Below, piece by piece: positions 17,943 through 26,688 of a stretch of DNA of 64,000 nt. Under the pieces are notes generated by a model, which saw nothing but the letters and a program-made list of their open reading frames with translations, did not search any database and had not been told where the DNA came from. The position numbers and the translations under genes are program-made. Origin of the DNA: Brevibacillus reuszeri (GTDB lineage: Bacteria > Bacillota > Bacilli > Brevibacillales > Brevibacillaceae); NCBI RefSeq assembly GCF_001187725.1, contig NZ_LGIQ01000009.1, positions 628,859 to 692,858 on the forward strand, read 5' to 3'. Positions within the stretch are counted from its first letter, which is position 1, and each line of letters begins with the position of its first letter.

Positions 17943-18935
17943 TTAGTACGACACGTATACGTCGGTCAACAGCTCGTCAGCATCCGGATACGGGCTCTCC
18001 TCGGCAAATCGAATCGACTCTTGTACTGCAGCCGCGACCTCGTTTTCGATTTCGGTCAGTTCCGCCTCCGACAGCGTTTGCGATGTCGCCAGATGGGCAC
18101 GGAAGACAGAGATAGCATCACGTTCATTCAAATGCTCCTGCTTGTCGACTTCCTTCTTGTATTTCTGTGCATCACCCTCGAAATGGCCGTAGTTGCGATA
18201 GGTGATACATTCAATCAGCGTTGGTCCTTCGCCGCGACGTGCGCGGGCAACTGCTTCTTCAGCAGCGCGGTATACAGCCAATGCGTCCTTTCCATCCACC
18301 TGAACCCCCGGCATATTGTAACCGCTTGCACGATCAACGATATGTGTGCAGCTGGAGGCATATGTAAACGGTGTCGCCTCCCCGTAGCCATTGTTTTCTG
18401 CCACAAATACGACGGGCAGCTTCCAGATCGCCGCCAGATTCAGTCCCTCGTGGAACGTCCCTTGATTGTTGGCACCATCCCCAAAGAAGCAGACGCTGAC
18501 AGCATTTGTCTTTTTCAGTTTGGCGGTCAAAGCAGACCCGCACGCTAGCGGATATCCGCCACCGACGATACCGTTTGCCCCCAGCATCCCTTTGTCCAGG
18601 TCAGCAATGTGCATCGATCCTCCCTTGCCTTTGCAAAGACCAGTCGCTTTTCCGTATATTTCTGCCATCATTTTGTTCAAGTCGCATTCCTTGGCAATGC
18701 AGTGACCATGTCCCCTATGCGTGCTGGTTATACTGTCCTTCTGATCCAGATGAGCGCCCAGCCCGACTGCAATCGCTTCTTCTCCCGCATACAGATGGAC
18801 AAAGCCCGGCAGCTTTCCCTGTCCAAACAGTACGTGCACAGCATCTTCGAACTCCCGAATCTCCAGCATTTTGCGATACATCCATTTCGCTTTTTCACGG
18901 GACAGCACTTGCTCTTCCGCCTGGATTACTTTCAT
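17943..18935 (-). CDS. acoA: Acetoin dehydrogenase E1 component, α subunit
   Basis: A subunit of about 330 residues with the TPP-binding signature GDGANNQGTFHEGLNLAAIW, running on to NNGY, and the YRNYGHFEGD block specific to acetoin-type E1-α. The start is ATG 18935, preceded by GGAGGGGG; the frame stays open to 19130 but that would run through the σ54 promoter. It is the first gene of acoABCL, transcribed from the σ54 promoter at 19002-19017. It cleaves acetoin, releasing acetaldehyde and loading acetyl on E2. Confidence 0.93.
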   Translation of the reverse strand: MKVIQAEEQVLSREKAKWMYRKMLEIREFEDAVHVLFGQGKLPGFVHLYAGEEAIAVGLGAHLDQKDSITSTHRGHGHCIAKECDLNKMMAEIYGKATGLCKGKGGSMHIADLDKGMLGANGIVGGGYPLACGSALTAKLKKTNAVSVCFFGDGANNQGTFHEGLNLAAIWKLPVVFVAENNGYGEATPFTYASSCTHIVDRASGYNMPGVQVDGKDALAVYRAAEEAVARARRGEGPTLIECITYRNYGHFEGDAQKYKKEVDKQEHLNERDAISVFRAHLATSQTLSEAELTEIENEVAAAVQESIRFAEESPYPDADELLTDVYVSY

Positions 18936-19001
18936 CAGATACGCCCCCTCCATCGCTTGGTTTGTGGAACGACCGGACGATCGCTCTTGCCCTTGTATTT
19001 T

Positions 19002-19017
19002 TGCAATCCGCGTGCCA
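19002..19017 (-). promoter_or_regulatory. σ54 (-24/-12) promoter of acoABCL
   Basis: The minus strand reads TGGCACGCGGATTGCA, a complete match to the σ54 consensus (TGGCACG, N4, TTGC). It ends about 67 bases before the acoA ATG. AcoR, coded nearby, is a σ54-dependent activator, so the pair forms a closed circuit. Confidence 0.92.
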
Positions 19018-19093
19018 GCTCGCCGTATGCAGGAATAACCTTGATATGACAGTCTTTTCAGATTATTTTCTACGGATTGTTTCAAGCAAAAAA

Positions 19094-19140
19094 ATGAGAC
19101 AAAATGAGACGATATCCCACTTTGTCTCATTTTGTCTCAT
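19094..19140. promoter_or_regulatory. AcoR enhancer candidate: long inverted repeat with TGAGAC half-sites
   Basis: Two 17-base arms, ATGAGACAAAATGAGAC (19094-19110) and its exact reverse complement (19124-19140), flank a 13-base spacer. Each arm holds two directly repeated TGAGAC units. It lies about 80-125 bases upstream of the σ54 -24 element, the usual place for an activator site. Confidence 0.75.
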
Positions 19141-19232
19141 CCCAAACAGCTGCATTAATGGTGCAACTGAATGAAACGTATCGCGTCTAAAAATGATATG
19201 GCAAGTATATTCCTCTCTAAGGAGTGAGCCCA

Positions 19233-19481
19233 ATGCCTGACAAAACCATCTCGCCAAGCCAGTGTCCACTCTGTGGTGCTGACAATCGGTGTGGCCATCT
19301 CGCCCAGACAAAGAAATGCTGGTGCTTTCATGCCGCTTTTCCCAAGGAGATATTCGAGCTGATCCCCCCAGAGCAAAGGCGCAAGGCGTGCATCTGCCAG
19401 GCTTGTCTGGAGCGTTTTAGCAAGAAGGAGAAATACGGCGATGAGATTCCCCAGAGGAGGCAAAGCCTTAGTGACCTATAA
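19233..19481 (+). CDS. Small cysteine-rich CWC-family protein
   Basis: An 82-residue protein. The sequence has a CPLCGADNRCG zinc-ribbon-like start, then KCWCFH (the CWC signature), then KACICQACLERF. This is the pattern of the Cys-rich CWC domain family, of unknown function, possibly metal binding. AAGGAG lies 8 bases before the ATG (19233); an in-frame GTG at 19224 is less well placed. It lies on the plus strand between the aco enhancer and the convergent lipL-type gene, so it is not part of the acetoin operon. Confidence 0.75.
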   Translation: MPDKTISPSQCPLCGADNRCGHLAQTKKCWCFHAAFPKEIFELIPPEQRRKACICQACLERFSKKEKYGDEIPQRRQSLSDL

Positions 19482-19487
19482 AATAAA

Positions 19488-19510
19488 GGCCGGTTCCTCA
19501 TGAACCGACC
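19488..19510 (-). terminator. Terminator overlapping the lipL-type stop codon
   Basis: A stem GGTCGGTTC/GAACCGGCC (one mismatch) with a 5-base loop, followed on the minus strand by TTTATTTTAT. It contains the stop codon of the lipL-type gene and lies just past the stop of the convergent CWC gene. Confidence 0.75.
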
Positions 19511-20328
19511 AGCAGATTTCTTACTTTCAACGCATCCAGTGCATTCCCAGCCTCAGCCTCAAGCCACGGCGGACAAGAATCCATCACAGCAATTGCAGAC
19601 TCTTTATTCGCATTCAACCCTTCGCGGATTCTGGCAGCAAATCCGCTTACGCTTCCGGATACTCCCAGTTCAGCCAAACTCGCCATCCGCTCGGGCTGCA
19701 CCTGAGGATAGTTGTGGACAGTGGTACCTTGTGCTGCAACTCGGTAAAAGGCGCGTACCTGCTCCCCATACTCACGTCCACTCCCTTCTACATTAACAAA
19801 AGCCTGCACGGCGACAGCCCGCGTTAAGCGGCGCTGAGCAATCCCACAAAACTTGAGACCATTCATAGCCAAATCATAGGATCCAGGACAATAAGCGCCT
19901 GCTACTTCACCGCTGTGCATCCTCTCTCCGTCTGTTCCCAAAGCTGCCCGAATCAGCTCGACCATTTGGACAAAAAACGGCTCGGGATTCAAATCGACAG
20001 CTCCTGCCGGCATGACAAGCGACAGATTGACGACCCCAGGAGCAAGTGGAACGGCTGCACCTCCCGATTGACGAACAGCCGTCTCATACCCTCTCATCTG
20101 CAGCTCACGGATTGCTTCAACTGCGTGCGGCAGCTTGGCATCCCTGGATCCGAGTACCATCGCGCGTTCATGCCGCCAAAGATGAATGAGAGACGGCATC
20201 GCTGGGTCTTTTGCACACAGACGTGCGTACGCTTCATCCAGACTGAATGGAACGAGTACTTCCCCGGTATATGGTCGGGAGGTGGTATCGAGAAGTTGGA
20301 CTGTATTTTTAGACCGTATGTTTTGCAT
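19498..20328 (-). CDS. lipL: LipL-type octanoyl-[GcvH]:protein N-octanoyltransferase / lipoate-protein ligase family
   Basis: A 276-residue BPL/LplA/LipB-fold protein. RQSGGAAVPLAPGVVNLSLV is the conserved binding loop. GAYCPGSYDLAMNGLKFCGI, followed by AQRR, fits LipL, where the cysteine is the catalytic acyl-carrying residue; true ATP-dependent ligases lack this pattern. It would place octanoyl or lipoyl groups on E2 lipoyl domains. Its place between acoR and acoABCL suggests service to AcoC, although LipL also supplies other complexes. It lies 26 bases after acoR on the same strand. Confidence 0.8.
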   Translation of the reverse strand: MQNIRSKNTVQLLDTTSRPYTGEVLVPFSLDEAYARLCAKDPAMPSLIHLWRHERAMVLGSRDAKLPHAVEAIRELQMRGYETAVRQSGGAAVPLAPGVVNLSLVMPAGAVDLNPEPFFVQMVELIRAALGTDGERMHSGEVAGAYCPGSYDLAMNGLKFCGIAQRRLTRAVAVQAFVNVEGSGREYGEQVRAFYRVAAQGTTVHNYPQVQPERMASLAELGVSGSVSGFAARIREGLNANKESAIAVMDSCPPWLEAEAGNALDALKVRNLLVGS

Positions 20329-20354
20329 TGATTTCCACTCCCTTCCCCTCCTCG

Positions 20355-22238
20355 TTAGAGACGATATTTTTTCAGCTTGCGATAAAAGGTGCTGCGTGGA
20401 ATCCCCAGCAGCTCTGCCGCCACCGAGGCACTTCCGCCGCTCTTTTCCAGCGCCTGAACAATCGTTTTTCTCTCCAGCTGATCGCGAAAACCCAGGCCGA
20501 CAAGATCTAGATGGTCAGAATCAACAGTTGGGCTGGCTGCGGAATCAGTTGGCCTAACATCCTCCCAAGCGGACGCAATCCGACCTGTCAGAAATCGCTT
20601 CCAATCCTCCTGAGGAAGTACTCGCATGCGCTCTACAGCATTGTATAGCTCGCGAATATTTCCAGGCCAATCATACGACATTAGATCTGTCAGCATATCA
20701 TCTGGCAGAGTAAGCTGGTAGCCGTTTTTCTGGCAGTAATGACGAATGAGCAGCGGTATGTCTTCCTTTCGTGCGCGTAGCGGTGGCAATGAGACTGGCA
20801 GTACATGCAGCCGATAATACAAATCATCGCGAAATGTCCCTTCCCTCACCTGCTGACGTAAATTGCGATGCGTAGCAGCGATCACACGAATATCCAGCGC
20901 AAGCTCCTCACTGCTTCCGACGGGTGTTACCCTTCTCTCCTGCATCACTCGCAGCAAAGCTACCTGCATCGCTGGCGGAATTTCACCAATCTCATCAAGA
21001 AACAGCGTTCCTCCGTTAGCCTGCGCCAGTTTTCCCTGATAGCCTCGTCGACGAGCTCCTGTGAATGCTCCTTCGACGTACCCGAACAGCTCGCTTTCCA
21101 TTAACTCACGAGGAATTGCTCCACAGTTGACCGCTACAAAAGGTCCTTCTCTTCTCGGGCTATTGTCATGAATAGCCTGCGCTGCTAGTTCTTTTCCCGT
21201 ACCGCTTTCTCCGTAGATCACGACATTCGTATCCGTTGGCGCAATCTGTTCAAGCTCCTGTAATACGGAGCTGAAGGCTGGACTTGTCCCTGCCTCACCC
21301 TTGAAGCGAAACGTCGAAGGGATGTTCCGAATTCCATTTCCAATCAAGCGCGATGTCCGCAAACTGCTTGGCACCAGCTCGATCGCCCAACCGATGATGC
21401 CCAGATGCCGTTCAGAAAAAACGGGTGCCTGTCTCGCTTCATGAAAGCCGTATTCCGCCACTTCCTCGCGTGTCATCTCCGCCCAGTTACCGATTTGCTT
21501 CCGTACGCTTTTACTTGCAAAGACGAGCCGCTGCTCGCGGTTGCAGACCAGTGCGAACCGCTCGTTTTCATCTGTCAACATGAGGGAGCGACGAATTAAT
21601 TCCAGCTCATCCTGCTGTCGCTGCTTGATCCATGCCTGCTCAATGGAATAAGCAAGCGTCATCACTGTAGCCATCGTCTGCGGATGGCTTTTCTCCAGAC
21701 GACTGGAAACATCAATCACCCCGAGCAATGCGCCCTTTTCATCATGGATCGGGGCTGCATAGCAGCTCCACCGATGCGAGGCGACTGAATAATGCTCTGT
21801 CCCGTTGATCATGATCGCCTCTTTTGCTTGAATGGCTGTCCCGATCGCATTGGTCCCCACCTCATCCTCCGTCCAGCGTACACCCTCGACGAAGTTGATC
21901 GCGTGTGCATCCGCAAGTGCATGCTTTTCCCCTTGCATGCTAAGCACATAGCCCTCCGGATCGATGACCAGTGCGATCATCCCGACATCGTGGATAAACG
22001 GAGACAGCCGACTGATCTGGGGCATGGCAAGCTCCAGAAATAGACGACTGTTCTCCCGCTTTCTGGCCAAGGCTTCGCCAGCGAGGACGACTTGACCAGT
22101 ACCCGCATAAGGATTTACACTGTTTCGCTTGCAGCGGTACCATGATTCACTAATTCGTTTGTTGATTCGCGCTGAGTCAATTACACCTTCATGAACAAAA
22201 CGTTTCCACATCCTGAGCGAAACGCTCTCCTCGAACAT
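20355..22238 (-). CDS. acoR: σ54-dependent activator of acetoin catabolism
   Basis: A 627-residue enhancer-binding protein. The N-terminal ~200 residues contain a GAF-type sensor (DEVGTNAIGTAIQAKEAIMI). A PAS-like segment follows to about 300. The AAA+ domain (about 325-550) has Walker A GESGTGKE, the σ54-contact loop GAFTGA, and Walker B GGTLFLDEIGE. The C-terminal Fis-type helix-turn-helix is SVAAELLGIPRSTFYRKLKK. The GAF part probably senses acetoin. It acts on the σ54 promoter at 19002-19017, presumably through the repeat at 19094-19140. Confidence 0.92.
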   Translation of the reverse strand: MFEESVSLRMWKRFVHEGVIDSARINKRISESWYRCKRNSVNPYAGTGQVVLAGEALARKRENSRLFLELAMPQISRLSPFIHDVGMIALVIDPEGYVLSMQGEKHALADAHAINFVEGVRWTEDEVGTNAIGTAIQAKEAIMINGTEHYSVASHRWSCYAAPIHDEKGALLGVIDVSSRLEKSHPQTMATVMTLAYSIEQAWIKQRQQDELELIRRSLMLTDENERFALVCNREQRLVFASKSVRKQIGNWAEMTREEVAEYGFHEARQAPVFSERHLGIIGWAIELVPSSLRTSRLIGNGIRNIPSTFRFKGEAGTSPAFSSVLQELEQIAPTDTNVVIYGESGTGKELAAQAIHDNSPRREGPFVAVNCGAIPRELMESELFGYVEGAFTGARRRGYQGKLAQANGGTLFLDEIGEIPPAMQVALLRVMQERRVTPVGSSEELALDIRVIAATHRNLRQQVREGTFRDDLYYRLHVLPVSLPPLRARKEDIPLLIRHYCQKNGYQLTLPDDMLTDLMSYDWPGNIRELYNAVERMRVLPQEDWKRFLTGRIASAWEDVRPTDSAASPTVDSDHLDLVGLGFRDQLERKTIVQALEKSGGSASVAAELLGIPRSTFYRKLKKYRL

Positions 22239-22281
22239 GAATCAACCACCCTCCGCTTTCGAATCAATCCATCCCCTCAAG

Positions 22282-22308
22282 ATTATACTGAATGTTCGGA
22301 AATTTCAA
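22282..22308 (-). promoter_or_regulatory. Possible σA promoter of acoR
   Basis: On the minus strand TTGAAA and TATAAT are 15 bp apart, upstream of acoR. The spacing is short, so this is tentative. The rest of the gap 22239-22452 shows nothing else. Confidence 0.35.
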
Positions 22309-22452
22309 GGGCATGTCCAGCCCTCAGATGATCGAATTGTGTCCCCGCTTTTTATCCCGCCATTCATACCACCAAACCGCCAGAGAGGCGAGCACGAACG
22401 AAATATCGCTTTAGTCTCAAACGAAGCTCTCACACTCTGGCATGGTACACGA

Positions 22453-23580
22453 TCAAGAGCGTCTTCCGATCATTTTCTTGATCCTTCTCGCTTCCAGCCT
22501 ACATTCTTTCCCATACCGTCTTTTATCTTTCCTGAGCCTAAGCATCCGGGCACACTGATGCGCCTTTTTCAGGATCACATAGCTGTCGTTGTTTGTCACT
22601 CTCAGCATTTGATCAGCCCAGCTATACGCTTCTTTCGCTAGAGATCTATCCCATTCTCTTGCCCCCAGGCTGATGTCCAGCAGGGCTTCGCTCAAGCTTC
22701 TGCCGAGACCATTGCGCTTCCACGAGGTAAAGGTATTCAGCTCCTGCTGGCACTGTTTGACACTGGCAAACGCTTGATCCCATATCTCCTTGCCCATATA
22801 AATTCCCGCAAATTTGAGCGAGAGTGATACCCGATCGGACGCTTCTTCCTGATAGGGTGTCAGCTTTGTCAAGTAGGTCAACGCTTTGTCGTACTCTTCC
22901 AGCTCTTTGCAGCGATAGTACAAATAAGAATAGTCACTTTTCTCAGATCCCGAGGAAGCTTCCAGCTGTGCCAGCAATCTTCTTGCTTCCGCGATATCGC
23001 CAAACACGACAGCTCGATCCATCAGGGTGGAGAGACTCTCGTCTTCCTGATTGATTGGATAGCTCCTGGTCTTTGTTTGAAGCCATCTCTCCATGTATTC
23101 CGCTGTAAACAACGTCCTTATTTCATCTTCCATTCCTTGAAAATAGGAGCTGCTCGTGTACAGGTCATTTTCTTCGACATATCGGATCGCTTCTTCAATT
23201 CCCGCGGAAAACAAATACTCGGAATCAAAACCGTAATAGGTGTCAAAGTTGGATAGCTTTGCCTGCTCGAATAGCCGGATATGATGAACGTCTTTAAACT
23301 TTGCCAGCAAGTACGCGAGGATATCCATTGATTCATGTGCGCCTTGGTATGGGTGGCTTCTGTGCATGTCGATTTCCTGCTGCATCAAAAACTCGAGAAA
23401 TTCCTTGTCCTCTTCGCTTACCGTTTTATCGTATTGAAGCTGTATGATCACCGCAAATCGTCTGAGCGCATTGCTGTCGTACCCGTAAACATCCTGGCAT
23501 TTTTTATAGGCAAAGGAGCTCCATTCTGATTTCGAACGCTTTATCAACTGTACGGTGGCGGGGATTTGGTGTATCTCCAT
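22453..23580 (-). CDS. Helical repeat-like protein in a MoxR/VWA operon
   Basis: A 375-residue soluble protein. It is almost wholly helical, with a repeated pattern of aromatic and leucine residues like a TPR/α-solenoid (YSYLYYRCKELEEYDKALTY, then DRVSLSLKFAGIYMGKEIWD, resemble TPR helices), and a very basic C-terminus. No catalytic motif is seen. The ATG at 23580, after GAGGGG, is preferred because the longer frame to 23709 runs into the upstream VWA gene. It is the third gene of a MoxR / VWA-metallopeptidase operon, so it may be an adaptor or substrate of that pair. The family is not recognised. Confidence 0.75.
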   Translation of the reverse strand: MEIHQIPATVQLIKRSKSEWSSFAYKKCQDVYGYDSNALRRFAVIIQLQYDKTVSEEDKEFLEFLMQQEIDMHRSHPYQGAHESMDILAYLLAKFKDVHHIRLFEQAKLSNFDTYYGFDSEYLFSAGIEEAIRYVEENDLYTSSSYFQGMEDEIRTLFTAEYMERWLQTKTRSYPINQEDESLSTLMDRAVVFGDIAEARRLLAQLEASSGSEKSDYSYLYYRCKELEEYDKALTYLTKLTPYQEEASDRVSLSLKFAGIYMGKEIWDQAFASVKQCQQELNTFTSWKRNGLGRSLSEALLDISLGAREWDRSLAKEAYSWADQMLRVTNNDSYVILKKAHQCARMLRLRKDKRRYGKECRLEARRIKKMIGRRS

Positions 23581-23602
23581 CTGCTGTACCCCTCTTTCCT
23601 TG

Positions 23603-25408
23603 TTAATCAATGCGAAATACTGGCCCTCTGGGAACGAATGGCAGATTTTTTCCCTTTGGGAGAATGAAAGCATGATTTCTGGATATGCGGATACGGTCAC
23701 AATCGCCATCCGTAATAATCAAGATTGGTCCGTTTTTTGGAAAATCCTCTGCTTTTTCAAGCACATCAATTCCAGGCTGAAGAACGGTTCCTCCACGTCC
23801 CTTGATTTTCACTTTTTCCGCTATTTCATCGGTCGCCAGGTAGCCTGCATCATAGGCGGCAGCATCACAAAACACGACACGTACAAACGGGACATCCTTT
23901 GACAGACTGTAGCTGGCAATGGCACCAAGCGCTTTTCCCAGCAGCTTTTGATCCATGGAGCCGGAGGTATCGAGAACAACGCCGAATGTTCTGCCTTCCA
24001 GGTCGGTCTGCTGATACGCCCAGGCAGGTCTTGGGATATCAGGGGTTGAGAATTGGCGCCTGCTCATACGGGAGAAGGTTCGTCTTTTCTCCATAGGGGT
24101 GAAATGATCATCAAACCATCTTGCCAGTTCCACATCCCATGAAATCGGCGGCTGTCCCAAGGCACGAATCTCTTCCATCAGCCCCGCTGGAATCAGTCCT
24201 CGCCCTAGCTCCTGATGATAGACCAGGCCCTGTGCCAAAGCCCCTTTGTAAAAATCATCGAGTGCCGTTCCTTCCCTGATATCCCAAAAGCGACGATCCC
24301 CGTGGTCTAGAATATCGCCCTGTCCGATACCGCGAAATGTGTACAGCTTCCGGTACGTCCGCAAATCCGTGACAATCCGGTCATAGATGGCTTCTGCAGA
24401 CAGCCCGCTAAGCTCCTGATCAAGCAGAACACCAATCTCCGGCAAGCGACCGACGCCCATTTCCAAGAGCCAATGATTGATCACATAATCACAGCTGACA
24501 TTCCAGAAGTACGGGTCTCTGCCCAGGCAGCGCTCATGATGTCGCAGTCCTGCGTGCAGTAGCTCATGAGCCATGACAAACTTGCTCTCTTCCTCATCAA
24601 GTCCAGCCGCAGGATTGAAATAAATTTCTTGGGTAGTGACATCAATCGCCGCAACAGAAATGTCCAGCCGTTGGCAGATTTGCTGATCCTCGATAATCGT
24701 AAAGTTTGCTGCGAGAGAAGCAAGCAGTGGATAATGGTTAATAAACCACTTCTTTGCCTTTAATGCGGGGGACAATCTATTTTCATCGCCACCAAGTACA
24801 GTCGTATAGCCTCCTGCTACACTGACAGCACTTTGTACAGCTTGCGCTAATCCCTTTCCGAATAGCTCCTCCCATTTGACATCTCGATTGTACCTATAGC
24901 GAACACTTTTATCTGCAAAAACCAGATCAGCCTGCTTCTCTCCACCAGTCCCGAACAACTTCATATGTTCGGGAACTCCTTGATCGAGAAAGTGTGAATA
25001 AAGCTCTTCCTCGCTTTTTCCGGAAAACGAAATGCCATATGACATTTCCTCTGGTGGTTTACCTAACTTCATATCCTGCAAAAATTTTGCAATAAAGCAA
25101 TCGCAGGCGATATTCCAAATGGCAGATTGCTCCTTCTCTACAAAATGACCAAACCCGAGATGTAGCAGGTTGTGAGCCAGTACGTACACCCACTCGTGTA
25201 CTTCTGCTCTTCGGGTCGGATGAACATGAACCGTTCCATCTTTGGTCACAATCGCCCAGCCTGTTTCAGGACAGAGATTATGCTCTTTTCGAATAAAGTG
25301 TACACGCGCACACAGTGGTGCAAACATCGGGTGCTTCTCAAGAAGGCTGACCGCCTGCAAATAGTTTTGAAGAGCGACATCCAGCTGTGCTTGCTTTTTC
25401 TTGGACAT
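23603..25408 (-). CDS. Metallopeptidase-like / VWA-domain protein with duplicated N-terminal module
   Basis: A 601-residue soluble protein of the VWA-like metallopeptidase type (DUF2201-like). It contains two copies of one module. The first (about 70-140) reads AHNLLHLGFGH (His79, Asn80, His83), with the zincin glutamate replaced. The second (about 275-345) reads AHELLHAGLRH (His281, Glu282, His285), an intact HExxH. Both are followed by FWN/IWN-x-CD. The C-terminal domain (about 475-601) has the MIDAS motif LDTSGSMD (Asp480) and ends near ITDGDCD. It starts 3 bases after the MoxR stop. MoxR ATPases typically remodel VWA partners, so a metal-insertion, protease or maturation role is inferred. 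Confidence 0.85.
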   Translation of the reverse strand: MSKKKQAQLDVALQNYLQAVSLLEKHPMFAPLCARVHFIRKEHNLCPETGWAIVTKDGTVHVHPTRRAEVHEWVYVLAHNLLHLGFGHFVEKEQSAIWNIACDCFIAKFLQDMKLGKPPEEMSYGISFSGKSEEELYSHFLDQGVPEHMKLFGTGGEKQADLVFADKSVRYRYNRDVKWEELFGKGLAQAVQSAVSVAGGYTTVLGGDENRLSPALKAKKWFINHYPLLASLAANFTIIEDQQICQRLDISVAAIDVTTQEIYFNPAAGLDEEESKFVMAHELLHAGLRHHERCLGRDPYFWNVSCDYVINHWLLEMGVGRLPEIGVLLDQELSGLSAEAIYDRIVTDLRTYRKLYTFRGIGQGDILDHGDRRFWDIREGTALDDFYKGALAQGLVYHQELGRGLIPAGLMEEIRALGQPPISWDVELARWFDDHFTPMEKRRTFSRMSRRQFSTPDIPRPAWAYQQTDLEGRTFGVVLDTSGSMDQKLLGKALGAIASYSLSKDVPFVRVVFCDAAAYDAGYLATDEIAEKVKIKGRGGTVLQPGIDVLEKAEDFPKNGPILIITDGDCDRIRISRNHAFILPKGKNLPFVPRGPVFRID

Positions 25409-25411
25409 GCT

Positions 25412-26476
25412 TTATTTATCCTTTCTTTCCATTGCCAGTCTAGGCAAGTCGCGAATAACCTCCACGACAAACCAATCCGGAAGCGAGTTCCCTTCATCAT
25501 GTTTGGCAACCACCATCTGCGCCATCTCAAGCGAAATACTGCTCAAGTCCTTCAATAAGGCTTTTGCTCGATGGACAAACCGTTTGTGTTGATCGTGGAC
25601 AGATGCTTTTTCTGTCGGCAGCTCCTTTATGATCTGTGCGCGGAACGAATCTGCCAAGAAATATAGGACATCCCGATCCTCAGGAGCAGAGGGAAACGCC
25701 GCTTCTCCTTCAAGTATCCGATTCAGCTGGTGCTTGCCGTTGATGTTTTTATGAAAAGCTTTAAACTGCGCTGCATGCTGAGGGGAAATGCATCCGCTCG
25801 CCAATATCCCCAGCATCTCATTTGAAATATCTTCACCGAACTCATGTAAGGCATCCGAAAGAATATGCCAGGATCGCGGTGTAGAAAAGGGCTCCTCGGT
25901 TTTCGGCGGTTGCGACCATAAGTAATCTGGTCTGATTTCCAAAAATTGCATGATCATTGGATGGATGCCATCGCTGTATGCCCACTCCATCCATTCCTTG
26001 TAGGAAACCTTTAATTGCACATGGAACATGCGATTGATCAAGGCAGATGACATCGGCTTCACAATCGCGCTGTCTTGCACGCGATTCCCCGCACCAATCA
26101 CAATCGACCCTTCTGGAAGCTTGAAATCACCAATACGCTTTTCATGAATCAAACTGTAAAAGGCTTTCTGAACTTCTTGTGAGCACGCGTTTAATTCATC
26201 TAAGAACAAGCAATACGGCTCTTTCCGAGCGATCATAGCCGGCGGGCAAAATCTGCTTCTTCCGTCCACAATTTGCGGAACACCGATTATATCTTCAGGT
26301 GCAAGCTGGCTACCTAGCAAAGAAACGCATGGAAGACCCACTTGCTCTGCAAATTTTTCGACCAAAGATGATTTTCCAATACCCGGAGCGCCCCAGATGA
26401 ACACGGGCCGAACCACGGCGACGTTTAATAAAATACCCATCAATTGTTGCTGTGTAACTGTATACCCTAAATTCAT
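25412..26476 (-). CDS. MoxR-type AAA+ ATPase
   Basis: A single-domain AAA+ ATPase of about 354 residues. Walker A is WGAPGIGKSS, Walker B is CLFLDELN, and sensor 1 is VIGAGNR. A helix insertion and a C-terminal lid of about 120 residues follow. The ATG at 26476 follows AAAGGAAG; an ATG at 26491 is also in frame. It is the first gene of a tight operon with a VWA metallopeptidase-like protein and a helical protein. MoxR proteins act as chaperone-like ATPases on VWA partners. Confidence 0.88.
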   Translation of the reverse strand: MNLGYTVTQQQLMGILLNVAVVRPVFIWGAPGIGKSSLVEKFAEQVGLPCVSLLGSQLAPEDIIGVPQIVDGRSRFCPPAMIARKEPYCLFLDELNACSQEVQKAFYSLIHEKRIGDFKLPEGSIVIGAGNRVQDSAIVKPMSSALINRMFHVQLKVSYKEWMEWAYSDGIHPMIMQFLEIRPDYLWSQPPKTEEPFSTPRSWHILSDALHEFGEDISNEMLGILASGCISPQHAAQFKAFHKNINGKHQLNRILEGEAAFPSAPEDRDVLYFLADSFRAQIIKELPTEKASVHDQHKRFVHRAKALLKDLSSISLEMAQMVVAKHDEGNSLPDWFVVEVIRDLPRLAMERKDK

Positions 26477-26688
26477 AATGCTTCCTTTCATTTCTTAGAA
26501 TTGGAATCTTATGTCATATCATACCATTTTGTCTGTTAGAAAAGACACCCACCGAAATTAGACGAATGAAGGACGTCATTCACCCACACATTTTCTATTG
26601 GTCTAACATCCTTATGTAATACAGTCCTCCTTTTACGGCGTGATTAAGATCGGTTTTTGGAAGCTGTCGACATCATGATGATTAGGAT

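Noticed and set aside
22450..22483. Inverted repeat GATCAAGA/TCTTGATC at the end of the MoxR operon as a terminator
   Set aside because: No T-run follows on the minus strand, and the left arm is coding sequence.
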